Origin: JAWLHA01 sp041690535
GTDB lineage: Bacteria; Pseudomonadota; Gammaproteobacteria; Thiohalomonadales; Thiohalomonadaceae
Assembly (NCBI GenBank): GCA_041690535.1
Contig: JAWLHA010000020.1
Span: forward strand, 3,435 to 67,434
DNA: 64,000 bases
Reading direction: 5' to 3'
Made by a program: the position numbers and the translations under genes. How positions within the stretch are numbered: the stretch's first letter is position 1; the number at the start of each line of letters is the position of its first letter. Below the pieces are notes generated by a model. That model was not told where the DNA came from. It saw nothing but the letters and a program-made list of their open reading frames with translations, and made no database searches. Shown in pieces: positions 26,181-33,592 of the stretch.

Positions 26181-26221
26181 CATGTAGCCCGGATGAAGCG
26201 CAGCGGAATCCGGGCTACATG
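26181..26221. repeat. REP-like palindrome (GTAGCCCGGAT type)
   Basis: CATGTAGCCCGGAT (26181-26194) pairs with ATCCGGGCTACATG (26208-26221) over AAGCGCAGCGGA. This is a common gammaproteobacterial dispersed repeat. It lies between the convergent yejF and mltD genes and could act as a bidirectional transcript end. Decayed relatives are at 31944-31972, 32048-32076 and 59045-59079. Confidence 0.75.
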
Positions 26222-26274
26222 GATCGCCTGCGAAGCAGGGTTGTGGGCCCCTCCGAAGCTGTGTGCCCGTCCCG

Positions 26275-27930
26275 TCAGATACTTCCGCTCTGGCGAGTCA
26301 CGTCCACGTAGAGCTTCAGGCGCTGACCCGGCTGCAGGTACTTGCTGCCCTGCAACCCGTTCCAGCTGACGATGTTGTCTACCGATACCCTGAACCGCTC
26401 TGCAATGCGGTACAGGGAATCGCCGCTCCGCACCGTGTAGCCAATGAGGCGGCGGGCCGATTGCTCGAACGGATGTTGAAAGGCCACGGGGTTCAGACTG
26501 GCCTGGGTCGTGGGCGCCTTGTCGGTCCAGATCACCAAGCGCTGGCCCGGATGGAGCGGGTCCCGGGGCGCCATGCCGTTCCACTTCGCGAGACTGCCCA
26601 CCCCGACGTTATGCGATCGGGCGATGTCCCAGAGCGTGTCCCCCGGCTGAACCTGGTATTCCAGCTTGTGTCCCTCCCGGTCGCGCTCCTGAAGGGCCTG
26701 CAGCCGCTGGTCCGCTGTCAGCCGATAGCGGCTCAAGTCCTTGCGGGCCACGGGCACCACCAGTGTGGCACCAGCCCTTATCGTCTCGCTGTTCAGTCCG
26801 TTCACCCCCTTGAGGAGCTTGGTGGTGGTCCGGTATTGCTCGGCGATGAGCCCCAGGCTCTCGCCGGAGCGGATTTGATGGCGGACCCACTTGATCCGTT
26901 CGGTAGGCGGATACTTTGCGAGGGCCGTGGTGAACTGCGCCTCTCTCTCCAGCGGGATCAGCAATTTGTGGGGACCATCGGGGTCGGTGGCCCAGCGGTT
27001 GAAGCCGGGGTTGTAGCGGTAGATATCCTCGAGGGAAACCCCGGCAAGCTCGGCCGCAAGGTCCAGATCGATTTGGCCATCCACATCCACGGAGGTGAGA
27101 AAAGGCTCATCCGGCACGCTGATGAGTTGTGCGCCGTGGGCGGCAGGATTATCAACGATAGAGCTGATTGCCAGCAGCCGCGGCACATACCCGCGTGTCT
27201 CGTCAGGCAGGTCAAGCGACCAGAAGTCCGTCGGCTTGCCTTTTGCACGATTGCGGCGCATGGCAGCCTGCACGGTGCCTTCGCCGGAGTTGTAGGCCGC
27301 GAGGGCCAGCAACCAGTCACCATCGAAATGGCGGTGCAGGTAACTCAGGTAATCGAGGGCTGCCCGGGTGGATTCGGCGACGTCGCGCCGGCCGTCGTAC
27401 CACCAGGTCTGGCGCAGGCCGAAACGCCGGCCGGTGCCCGGAACGAACTGCCACAGCCCGGCGGCCCGGCCATGGGAGTAGGCGAAGGGTTGGAAGGCGC
27501 TCTCCACCACCGGAAGCAGCACGATCTCCATCGGCATGCCCCGGGTCTCCACCTGCTCCACAATCAGGTGCAAGTACGGGGTGGCGCGCTCGGCGACCCG
27601 ATCCAGATAGTGGGGGTGGCGGGCGTACCACTTCAGATCGGCCTCGATGCGGGGATGATCGTGGTCCGGAAGGGCAAATCCGTCACGGATGCGGCTCCAG
27701 AGGTCCCTGGGGGGCAGGCAAATGTCCGAGGGGATCTCCAAGGCCACACTCTCCACCACTTCAGCGACGCTGGAGGATTCGTGCGCAGCCGGCTGTGGCG
27801 GCGCATCAGGGATCACCATCACTGCGGCGAGCTCCCCACTTGGCTGACGGTCCGGCGCCGAAGGCATCGACACACAGCCTGCGAACAGCAGGCAGGTCGC
27901 GACTAGCGCGCTGGTTCGCTTAAACTCCAC
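26275..27930 (-). CDS. mltD: Membrane-bound lytic murein transglycosylase D, LysM repeats
   Basis: Outer-membrane lipoprotein that cleaves peptidoglycan glycan strands. The 551-residue chain starts with a lipoprotein signal (LFAGC at 15-19). The catalytic SLT domain has the presumed acid E143 in VESAFQPFAYSHGRAAGLWQ and continues through ALAAYNSGEGTV. Three LysM peptidoglycan-binding modules follow, starting with IRSGESLGLIAEQY, VQPGDTLWDIARSH and VRSGDSLYRIAERF. It is followed on the plus side by gloB, in the Pseudomonas-like order mltD-gloB. Confidence 0.95.
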   Translation of the reverse strand: MEFKRTSALVATCLLFAGCVSMPSAPDRQPSGELAAVMVIPDAPPQPAAHESSSVAEVVESVALEIPSDICLPPRDLWSRIRDGFALPDHDHPRIEADLKWYARHPHYLDRVAERATPYLHLIVEQVETRGMPMEIVLLPVVESAFQPFAYSHGRAAGLWQFVPGTGRRFGLRQTWWYDGRRDVAESTRAALDYLSYLHRHFDGDWLLALAAYNSGEGTVQAAMRRNRAKGKPTDFWSLDLPDETRGYVPRLLAISSIVDNPAAHGAQLISVPDEPFLTSVDVDGQIDLDLAAELAGVSLEDIYRYNPGFNRWATDPDGPHKLLIPLEREAQFTTALAKYPPTERIKWVRHQIRSGESLGLIAEQYRTTTKLLKGVNGLNSETIRAGATLVVPVARKDLSRYRLTADQRLQALQERDREGHKLEYQVQPGDTLWDIARSHNVGVGSLAKWNGMAPRDPLHPGQRLVIWTDKAPTTQASLNPVAFQHPFEQSARRLIGYTVRSGDSLYRIAERFRVSVDNIVSWNGLQGSKYLQPGQRLKLYVDVTRQSGSI

Positions 27931-27959
27931 GGTGACTCCTTAAATCTTAATTGGGGCGC

Positions 27960-28733
27960 TCAGTCGAGCGTGTCTTTCCAGTGGCGCACCGCGCCGAACA
28001 CTTCCGCGCCGGTGCGAAGCGGGCGACCGGTAAATGCCTCGGCCGCGCCGATGAGTTCGGGCACCATGGTGCGCAGGAACGGGTTGGTCCGTTTCTCCAA
28101 CGCGAGCGTCGAGGGTACCGTGGGCAGCCCCGTGGCCCGCAACCGTTCGGCCTCGACCTGCCTTGCCGCCACATCCCGATTGTGCGGCTCGGCCACCCGG
28201 GCAAATCCCAGGTTGGCGAGGGTATACTCGTGGGCACAGTAGACCAGGGTCTCGTCCGGCAGGGCAGCGATCTTCTCCAGTGAGCGGTGCATCTGTTCCG
28301 CCGTACCTTCGAACAGCCGCCCGCACCCTGCGGTAAACAGCGTGTCGCCGCAAAAGAGCGTACCATGCCCCACATAGCAGACGTGCCCCCGGGTATGTCC
28401 CGGCGTGTCCAGCACCTCGAACTCAAGCCCGGGCTCCTGCAGAAGGATGCGGTCGCCCTCCCTGACCGGGTGGGTCAGCCCCGGTATGCGTTCATGGGCG
28501 GGACCATATACCGGCAGGCCAAAGTGATCAGCCAATTCCGTCACACCCCCGGTGTGGTCGCCATGATGGTGGGTCACAAAGATGGCGCAGGGCTTCAGCC
28601 CGTCGGTGGCGATGCGCTGCAGAACGGGACTGGCGTCGCCCGGATCCACGATGATGACGCCGCGGCTGCCCGGATGAGCGACCAGCCAGATATAATTGTC
28701 TTCGAATGCACGGACATAACTTACTTCTATCAT
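27960..28733 (-). CDS. gloB: Hydroxyacylglutathione hydrolase (glyoxalase II)
   Basis: Hydrolyses S-D-lactoylglutathione to lactate and glutathione, the second step of methylglyoxal detoxification. The 257-residue metallo-beta-lactamase-fold enzyme has the metal motif THHHGDH (54-60; ligands H55, H57, D59, H60), and further metal residues in TPGHTRGHVCY and GDTLFTAGCGR. YCAHEYTLANL and RKRTNPF-like KRTNPFLR contain substrate-binding residues. It is divergent from the methyltransferase gene at 28784, with a 50-bp shared promoter region. Confidence 0.95.
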   Translation of the reverse strand: MIEVSYVRAFEDNYIWLVAHPGSRGVIIVDPGDASPVLQRIATDGLKPCAIFVTHHHGDHTGGVTELADHFGLPVYGPAHERIPGLTHPVREGDRILLQEPGLEFEVLDTPGHTRGHVCYVGHGTLFCGDTLFTAGCGRLFEGTAEQMHRSLEKIAALPDETLVYCAHEYTLANLGFARVAEPHNRDVAARQVEAERLRATGLPTVPSTLALEKRTNPFLRTMVPELIGAAEAFTGRPLRTGAEVFGAVRHWKDTLD

Positions 28734-28783
28734 GGGAGCGGATCCTGACAGGCCCTGGGCGACCGGTCAATCCACGCAGGCGG

Positions 28784-29575
28784 ATGAGGCAATCCCACAA
28801 GGTATACAGTTGCGGCACGGCGCACGAGACCAAGAGCAGCCTGAGGCAGTGGTTTCGCAGTCCGGTGGGCCGCGAGTTGTTAGGCCAGGAGAAGGCGCTG
28901 CTCGACCAGGTGTTACCGACTCTCTTTGGCTACCATCTCCTGCAGGTCGGTCGCCCCGCCTCGGAAGATCTCACCGCGGCGTCCAGGATTGGTCACCAGC
29001 TGCTTCTCGATGAGAGTCCCCAAGCCCATGCCCTGGGGGGGATCCCGAGGGTCCTGGTGGGCGATGGGGGGGCCCTGCCCATCGCCTCCGACTCGCTGGA
29101 CGTGATCCTCTTGCCCCATACGCTCGAATTCCATGATGCTCCGCACCAGATATTGAGAGAGGTGGATCGGACCCTCATCCCCGAGGGGCATGTCCTCATT
29201 TTCGGTTTCAACCCCCTGAGTTTGTGCGGGCTCAGGCGTCTGCTGGCGAACCGGGGGCAGGCGCCCTGGTGCGGCCAGTTCTACACGGTCAATCGGCTGA
29301 GGGATTGGCTGACGTTGTTAGGCTTTGATACCGTACTGACACGCAGTTATTTCTTTCGGCCACCACTTCAGTACCCGCGGCTTCTGGCCCGGCTGAAATT
29401 CATCGAGGCGTGGGGAAGTCGCTGGTGGCCGGTTCTGGGGGGCGGCTATCTGCTGGTTGCACGGAAGCGGGTGGCCACGCTGACGCCCATCCGCCCGCGC
29501 TGGCGGCCGCGGCGCATCATGGCCGGGAGCGTCATCAAGCCCTCTTTGCGGAAAATCAATGAAAGAACAGAGTGA
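28784..29575 (+). CDS. Class I SAM-dependent methyltransferase
   Basis: Predicted methyltransferase of about 263 residues, found between gloB and rnhA in many gammaproteobacteria. Visible features are a divergent SAM-binding start (GYHLLQVGR), an acidic region (LPIASDSLDVILLPHTLEF) and the C-terminal phrase FGFNPLSLCGLRRL. These are typical of the uncharacterised group annotated as methyltransferase type 11. The frame is open back to 28706, which would overlap gloB; the ATG at 28784 avoids that. The end overlaps rnhA by 17 bases. Substrate unknown. Confidence 0.82.
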   Translation: MRQSHKVYSCGTAHETKSSLRQWFRSPVGRELLGQEKALLDQVLPTLFGYHLLQVGRPASEDLTAASRIGHQLLLDESPQAHALGGIPRVLVGDGGALPIASDSLDVILLPHTLEFHDAPHQILREVDRTLIPEGHVLIFGFNPLSLCGLRRLLANRGQAPWCGQFYTVNRLRDWLTLLGFDTVLTRSYFFRPPLQYPRLLARLKFIEAWGSRWWPVLGGGYLLVARKRVATLTPIRPRWRPRRIMAGSVIKPSLRKINERTE

Positions 29576-30035
29576 GTTGTGCGACGACGTTGTGGAGATC
29601 TTCACCGATGGGGCCTGCCGGGGTAATCCGGGACCGGGTGGGTGGGGGACACTGCTGCGTTACCGTGGGCGCGAGCGGACGCTGTACGGTGGCGAGCCGG
29701 AGACCACCAACAACCGCATGGAGCTGATGGCCGCCATTCAGGGCCTGGAGACGCTCAGCCGCGCCTGCCGCGTGCGGCTCACCACCGACTCGGTGTATGT
29801 GAAGAAGGGCATCACGGAGTGGCTGCCGAACTGGAAACGGCGGGGGTGGAAGACCGCCGATCGGAAGCCGGTGAAAAATGCCGATCTCTGGCAGCGCCTC
29901 GATGCGGCAGCGGTTCGCCATCAGGTGAGCTGGCATTGGGTGCGGGGCCACAGCGGCCATCCGGAGAACGAACGCGCCGACGCCCTGGCCAATCAGGCCA
30001 TCGACGAAATGCTCGCCGCCAGGCGTAAACAGTAG
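29559..30035 (+). CDS. rnhA: Ribonuclease HI
   Basis: Degrades RNA in RNA-DNA hybrids such as R-loops and Okazaki primers. The 158-residue protein keeps the full active site at D17 (FTDGACRGNPGPGGWG), E55 (NNRMELMAAI), D77 (TTDSVY) and D141 (ERADALAN). H131 is in WVRGHSGHPENE. Spacing equals that of E. coli RNase HI with a 7-residue N-terminal extension. The 5' end overlaps the methyltransferase gene, and dnaQ starts 13 bases after the stop. Confidence 0.97.
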   Translation: MKEQSELCDDVVEIFTDGACRGNPGPGGWGTLLRYRGRERTLYGGEPETTNNRMELMAAIQGLETLSRACRVRLTTDSVYVKKGITEWLPNWKRRGWKTADRKPVKNADLWQRLDAAAVRHQVSWHWVRGHSGHPENERADALANQAIDEMLAARRKQ

Positions 30036-30048
30036 ATTGGGGGGACCC

Positions 30049-30765
30049 ATGCGACAAATCGTGCTGGATACGGAGACCACCGGTCTCGAGCACTCCGAAG
30101 GCCACCGGATCATCGAAATCGGGTGTGTGGAATTGCTGAACCGCCGCTTTACAGGACGGACGTTCCATCACTACCTGCAGCCGGATCGGGAGATTGACGA
30201 GGGCGCCATGGAGGTTCACGGCATCACCAATGAAATGCTGGTGGACAAGCCTCGCTTTGCGGAGATTGCCGAGGATTTCATCAGCTTCATTACCGGTGCA
30301 GAGCTGGTTATCCACAATGCACCGTTCGATGTGGGATTCATCAATCACGAGCTGAGGCTCATGGGGGCGACCTGCTCCAATGTCGCCGAGTTCTGCATGG
30401 TGCTCGACACGCTGACGCTGGCCCGCCAACTTCATCCGGGGCAGAAGAACAACCTGGATGCCCTGTGCAAGCGCTATGGTATCGACAACTCCCACCGCGA
30501 CCTGCATGGCGCGCTGCTGGATGCCGAGATCCTGGCGGACGTCTACCTGGCCATGACCGGCGGCCAGACCTCGCTCTCCCTGGGGGGGACGGCCGCGGAG
30601 AGCGGGGCGGCGAAGCAGCAGGGGATCCGTCGACTGGACCCGCAGCGGCCTCAGTTGAAAGTGATCCGCCCCTCGGAGGCGGAGCTGGCGGCCCATTCGG
30701 CGCGCCTGGAGGCCATCGACAAAGCGAGCGGAGGCGGTTGCGTGTGGAAACGGCTGAACGCTTGA
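30049..30765 (+). CDS. dnaQ: DNA polymerase III epsilon subunit (3'-5' proofreading exonuclease)
   Basis: Proofreading exonuclease of the replicase; 238 residues. The DEDDh active site is complete: D7 and E9 in LDTETTGL, D94 in HNAPFDVGF, H153 and D158 in HRDLHGALLDAEIL. A flexible tail (about 175-238) is the expected polymerase-binding segment. The ATG at 30049 is the natural N-terminus (MRQIVLDTET) and follows GGGGGGA; four upstream codons in frame are not needed. rnhA-dnaQ adjacency is widely conserved. Confidence 0.97.
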   Translation: MRQIVLDTETTGLEHSEGHRIIEIGCVELLNRRFTGRTFHHYLQPDREIDEGAMEVHGITNEMLVDKPRFAEIAEDFISFITGAELVIHNAPFDVGFINHELRLMGATCSNVAEFCMVLDTLTLARQLHPGQKNNLDALCKRYGIDNSHRDLHGALLDAEILADVYLAMTGGQTSLSLGGTAAESGAAKQQGIRRLDPQRPQLKVIRPSEAELAAHSARLEAIDKASGGGCVWKRLNA

Positions 30766-30857
30766 GCCGTTCGGCTTTTGGCACCGCCTTCCGGTTCACG
30801 CGGCCGAAACAGATGGTTGCACTGTGACAGTGATGATTCACCAGAAGGGAGCGGGGA

Positions 30858-31286
30858 ATGCAAGAGGAGCGAAAGGGGGTACTGCTGGTTGAAGATGACG
30901 AGATCGACGTCATGACTGTCCAGCGGGCGTTCAAGAAACATAACATAGCCATTCCACTTCACGTGGCCGAGTCGGCCGACAGGGCTTTGGCGCTGTTGCG
31001 CGGGGCCGACGGGCCGCCGCTCCGACCGTTGCTTATCCTTTTCGATCTCAACCTCCCGCGCATGGACGGGATCGCCTTCCTTCGCGAGCTGCGCGCGGAC
31101 CCCGCCTTGCGTTCGCTGGTCGCGGTGGCACTGACCTCCTCGAACCAGCCCCGGGACCTGGCTGCGGTGTTTGAGTACAACGTCGCCGGTTACTTTCTCA
31201 AGCGTGTCGCCTACGAGGAGTCGGTCGAGCAGATCGGTCTGATCCTGCGCTACTGGTTGAGCAGCGAGCGGGCTGCCGACGGGTGA
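30858..31286 (+). CDS. Single-domain response regulator (Rcp1-like receiver)
   Basis: Stand-alone receiver domain of 142 residues with no output domain. The acidic pocket is E12-D13-D14 region (VEDDEID), the phospho-acceptor is D63 in LFDLNLPRMDG, followed by ALTSSN, and the conserved lysine is K115 in GYFLKRV. Inserted loops and this pattern fit the Rcp1 group that pairs with phytochrome-like or hybrid histidine kinases. No kinase gene lies nearby. The ATG has an AAGGGAGCGGGG ribosome site. An RptA element sits between it and the PilZ gene. Confidence 0.88.
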   Translation: MQEERKGVLLVEDDEIDVMTVQRAFKKHNIAIPLHVAESADRALALLRGADGPPLRPLLILFDLNLPRMDGIAFLRELRADPALRSLVAVALTSSNQPRDLAAVFEYNVAGYFLKRVAYEESVEQIGLILRYWLSSERAADG

Positions 31287-31303
31287 GCCCCGCCTGGCGG
31301 GAG

Positions 31304-31521
31304 CAGGGTAAACGCATACTTACCCAAGAGCGATGTAACTCCTTGAAAGCAGGTCGTCGGCCGCATGGATTTGTGCAAGGACGCACTTATGCCGCGGGAG
31401 GGCAAGGATGCCCGGAGCGGCTGCGGCCGTCGAGCGTACAGGGATGTATTCACAGCGTACCTGCTTTCAAGGAGTTACATAGCTCACAGCACGGCCGCGA
31501 CGTGAGTATGCGTTTACCCTG
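31304..31521. mobile_element. RptA copy 2: complete 218-bp miniature element with exact 10-bp target duplication
   Basis: Outer ends CAGGGTAAACGCATACTTAC (31304-31323) and GTGAGTATGCGTTTACCCTG (31502-31521) are inverted. The inner arms GCGATGTAACTCCTTGAAAG (31330-31349) and CTTTCAAGGAGTTACAT (31463-31479) form a second, nested inverted repeat. CTGGCGGGAG flanks the element on both sides (31294-31303 and 31522-31531), an exact 10-bp duplication. One shoulder reads CCCAAGAG, the other CTCACAGCACGGCCGCGACG. Non-coding; it fills most of the 324-bp gap between the receiver and PilZ genes. Confidence 0.9.
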
Positions 31522-31610
31522 CTGGCGGGAGGACTCCGGCAATTCGGCCTCGCAAATGCAGGCTAAACTGAGATAGGGGTCGGCTCGGTCTCGGTGAGTG
31601 CGGAGGGGCG

Positions 31611-31922
31611 GTGGAGCAGCGGAGCAGTCTGCGTGTGGCCGTGAATGCCGATGTGGTCGTCAACTATCGCAGTGTGGGGTACATTCGCGGGCGAATTCGC
31701 GATATCAGTCCACAGGGGATGTATGTGGAAACCGGGCGAATACGAATGCCCCGCAACGCCACCGTGGAGGCCTACCTGAAGGCAGGCTCCCGCGGTCCCC
31801 GTCTGGTGCTGAATGCGAAGGTGGTGCGAGTGGCCGATGACGGGGTAGGGTTGTGTTTTGAAAGTACGCCCGACAACTTCGCCTCCGCACTGGCCGCCCT
31901 GCATGATCCGGCGGAAGGGTAA
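31611..31922 (+). CDS. PilZ-domain protein (probable cyclic-di-GMP binder)
   Basis: A 103-residue single PilZ domain. The N-terminal RxxxR motif is present as R4-S-S-L-R8, and the second motif [D/N]xSxxG as DISPQG (31-36), the two elements that bind cyclic-di-GMP. The remaining beta-barrel ends in VVRVADDGVGLCFES. The start is GTG with GGAGGGG eight bases upstream. It lies downstream of a receiver gene, separated by an RptA insertion; whether they were once one unit is unknown. Confidence 0.88.
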   Translation: MEQRSSLRVAVNADVVVNYRSVGYIRGRIRDISPQGMYVETGRIRMPRNATVEAYLKAGSRGPRLVLNAKVVRVADDGVGLCFESTPDNFASALAALHDPAEG

Positions 31923-31943
31923 CCGCGTTGCTCGTCTGAGGTG

Positions 31944-32076
31944 GCCCGGGCGAAGCGCTGCGGAATTCGGGCGCTTTGCGGCCGGCAAAGACTCGCGGTC
32001 AAATCCCGCCATTTCGGACCTTCGGTCGTGAGAGCCCGGCGGTGCGATCCCGGATTCCGCCGCGCTTGATGCGGGC
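31944..32076. repeat. Pair of decayed GCCCGGAT-type REP repeats in opposite orientation
   Basis: GCCCGGGCGAAGCGCTGCGG (from 31944, ending TTCGGGC at 31972) and TCCCGGATTCCGCCGCGCTT (from 32048) are degenerate copies, in opposite orientation, of the palindrome seen intact at 26181-26221. They occupy the gap between the convergent PilZ gene and the minus-strand hypothetical gene. Confidence 0.55.
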
Positions 32077-32082
32077 CGCCCG

Positions 32083-32607
32083 TCAGCCGAAGGTGTCGTT
32101 CGGATCGGAGGCCGGCGCGGGGTGGTGCGGGCCGCCCAGGCGCTCCATCACCCGGGCCGCGGTCAGCAGTCGCTCCAGGGGCTCGGCCGGCATTGCGGAC
32201 GGGCTGAGCGGGAGTCTCCTGAGCAGTTCGTGGCGTTTTACCAGCCGAAAATAATCGCCGGTTCCGAAGAGGTGACGTCCTTCCATGAAGCCGCGGTCGA
32301 GGTACTCCATTGCGCCGTTCAGGCGCCGACTCATCAGCAGTTGTCCATAGAGAAGGCAGGCGAGGGTGTGTCCATGGGCTGTCCGCGCGTTTAGTCGCAG
32401 CATCAGTTCAAACTCTGTTTCGACCGGCTCACCCAGCCAGAAGCGGGCAACGAGCCGCTGCATTTGGCAGGTGCGGCATTCCGAGCCGCGCCGCACGCGA
32501 GCGCGCCAGCGCCGTTCCGCGGTTTGGAGCAGCCCCCGGGCGGCCTGCTCTGTCATGGGATCGCCGAACCAGCGCGCCAGCAGTGTCTGTTGGCCATGCT
32601 CCGCCAC
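32083..32607 (-). CDS. Hypothetical protein, cotranscribed with LysR regulator
   Basis: A 174-residue protein that I do not recognise. It is soluble, arginine- and leucine-rich and mostly helical in appearance, with a C-x2-C pair (C44, C47 in ECRTCQMQ) and a later segment TAHGHTLACLLYGQLLMSRR resembling a tetratricopeptide-like helix pair. There is no signal peptide. The start is GTG overlapping the stop of the LysR gene by one base (TAGTG), so it is almost certainly translated from the same message and may be functionally tied to the regulator. Confidence 0.65.
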   Translation of the reverse strand: MAEHGQQTLLARWFGDPMTEQAARGLLQTAERRWRARVRRGSECRTCQMQRLVARFWLGEPVETEFELMLRLNARTAHGHTLACLLYGQLLMSRRLNGAMEYLDRGFMEGRHLFGTGDYFRLVKRHELLRRLPLSPSAMPAEPLERLLTAARVMERLGGPHHPAPASDPNDTFG

Positions 32608-33482
32608 TACCTGAGCGTCTCCTCCAGCAGCATCACTTTGAAAGCACTCGCCGCATTGGACAGTGTGCGCGCGGTATGTTCGACCACCCCAAGCCGACGC
32701 GTCAGCCGCACTCCCTCCAGCTGGCGGCAGACCACCTCTTCATCCTCCATGGTGCGGGGCAGAACACTCCAGCCGAGGCCAATGGACACCAGCATTTTGA
32801 TCGTTTCCAGGTAGTTGGTGGACATATCCACCTGCAGCGCGCTTCCCTCCTGCGCAAACGCCTCCTCGATGATATCGCGGGTGTAGGTCCCGCGGGAGGG
32901 GAGGATGGCGGGGTAGCGCGCCAGATCGGAGGTGGTCAGGTGCCCGCGGCGGGCCAGGGGATGGTCCGGACTGGTCACCACGCCCAAGGTGTCCTCCCAA
33001 ATGGGGCTCAAGGCCAGCACGTCATTGGCCTGGGGGGGCAGCGTCACCACGGCCAGCTCCAGGATGCCGTGTTCCACCGCCCGGCAGGCCGCTTCGGAAT
33101 CCATAAAGTGGACGTCGAGCCGCACCTGGGGGTATCGGCCATGGTAGGCCCGCAGGGTCGGGGGGAGGCGGTGAAGGCCCACGTGGTGGCTGGTTCCGAT
33201 CCGCAGCTCCCCCTCCACCCGGCCGGAGAGGTTGGCTATGGCCCGCCGACTGTCCTCCAGTGTCTCCAGAATCTGCCGGGCCCGCGGCAACAGGGCGCGG
33301 CCTGCTTCGGTGAGTGAAACATTGCGGCCGATGCGGTCAAACAGCGCAGTGCCAAGTGTGCCCTCCAGTGTCGCCACCCGTTTGCTGACTGCCGGCTGGG
33401 TCAGGTGCAGCTGGGTGGCCGCCCCTGAGAAGGAGGCGGTTTCGGCGACCGTTACAAACGCCTGAAGGTTGGGGATGTCCAC
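32607..33482 (-). CDS. LysR-family transcriptional regulator divergent from leuC
   Basis: A 291-residue LysR regulator. The winged helix-turn-helix is at the N-terminus (LQAFVTVAETASFSGAATQL then LTQPAVSKRVATLE), and a periplasmic-binding-protein-like effector domain covers about 90-290. The start is GTG (encoding MDIPNLQAF). It is divergent from leuCD, with an AT-rich 110-base intergenic region containing an inverted repeat that fits a LysR binding site. By position it may regulate leucine biosynthesis; the inducer is unknown. Confidence 0.88.
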   Translation of the reverse strand: MDIPNLQAFVTVAETASFSGAATQLHLTQPAVSKRVATLEGTLGTALFDRIGRNVSLTEAGRALLPRARQILETLEDSRRAIANLSGRVEGELRIGTSHHVGLHRLPPTLRAYHGRYPQVRLDVHFMDSEAACRAVEHGILELAVVTLPPQANDVLALSPIWEDTLGVVTSPDHPLARRGHLTTSDLARYPAILPSRGTYTRDIIEEAFAQEGSALQVDMSTNYLETIKMLVSIGLGWSVLPRTMEDEEVVCRQLEGVRLTRRLGVVEHTARTLSNAASAFKVMLLEETLR

Positions 33483-33504
33483 GCCGGGTCGGGTCTCGAA
33501 TTAC

Positions 33505-33518
33505 TTGTAGGAATACAA
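33505..33518. promoter_or_regulatory. Candidate LysR operator between regulator and leuC
   Basis: TTGTA-GGAA-TACAA is a perfect 5-bp dyad and includes a T-N11-A spacing (T33506 to A33518), the core of LysR-family sites. It lies 23 bases upstream of the regulator start and 75 bases upstream of leuC, inside a strikingly AT-rich patch for this genome. Confidence 0.45.
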
Positions 33519-33592
33519 TACATGAAAATTGTGAATTTGAGTAATGGTTTTGCCCGCGTTACCATCGCCGTGACGCAATGGAGGTAGAAATC

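Noticed and set aside
33483..33592. Leucine attenuator or leader peptide before leuC
   Set aside because: No short frame with a run of leucine codons and no terminator hairpin were seen.
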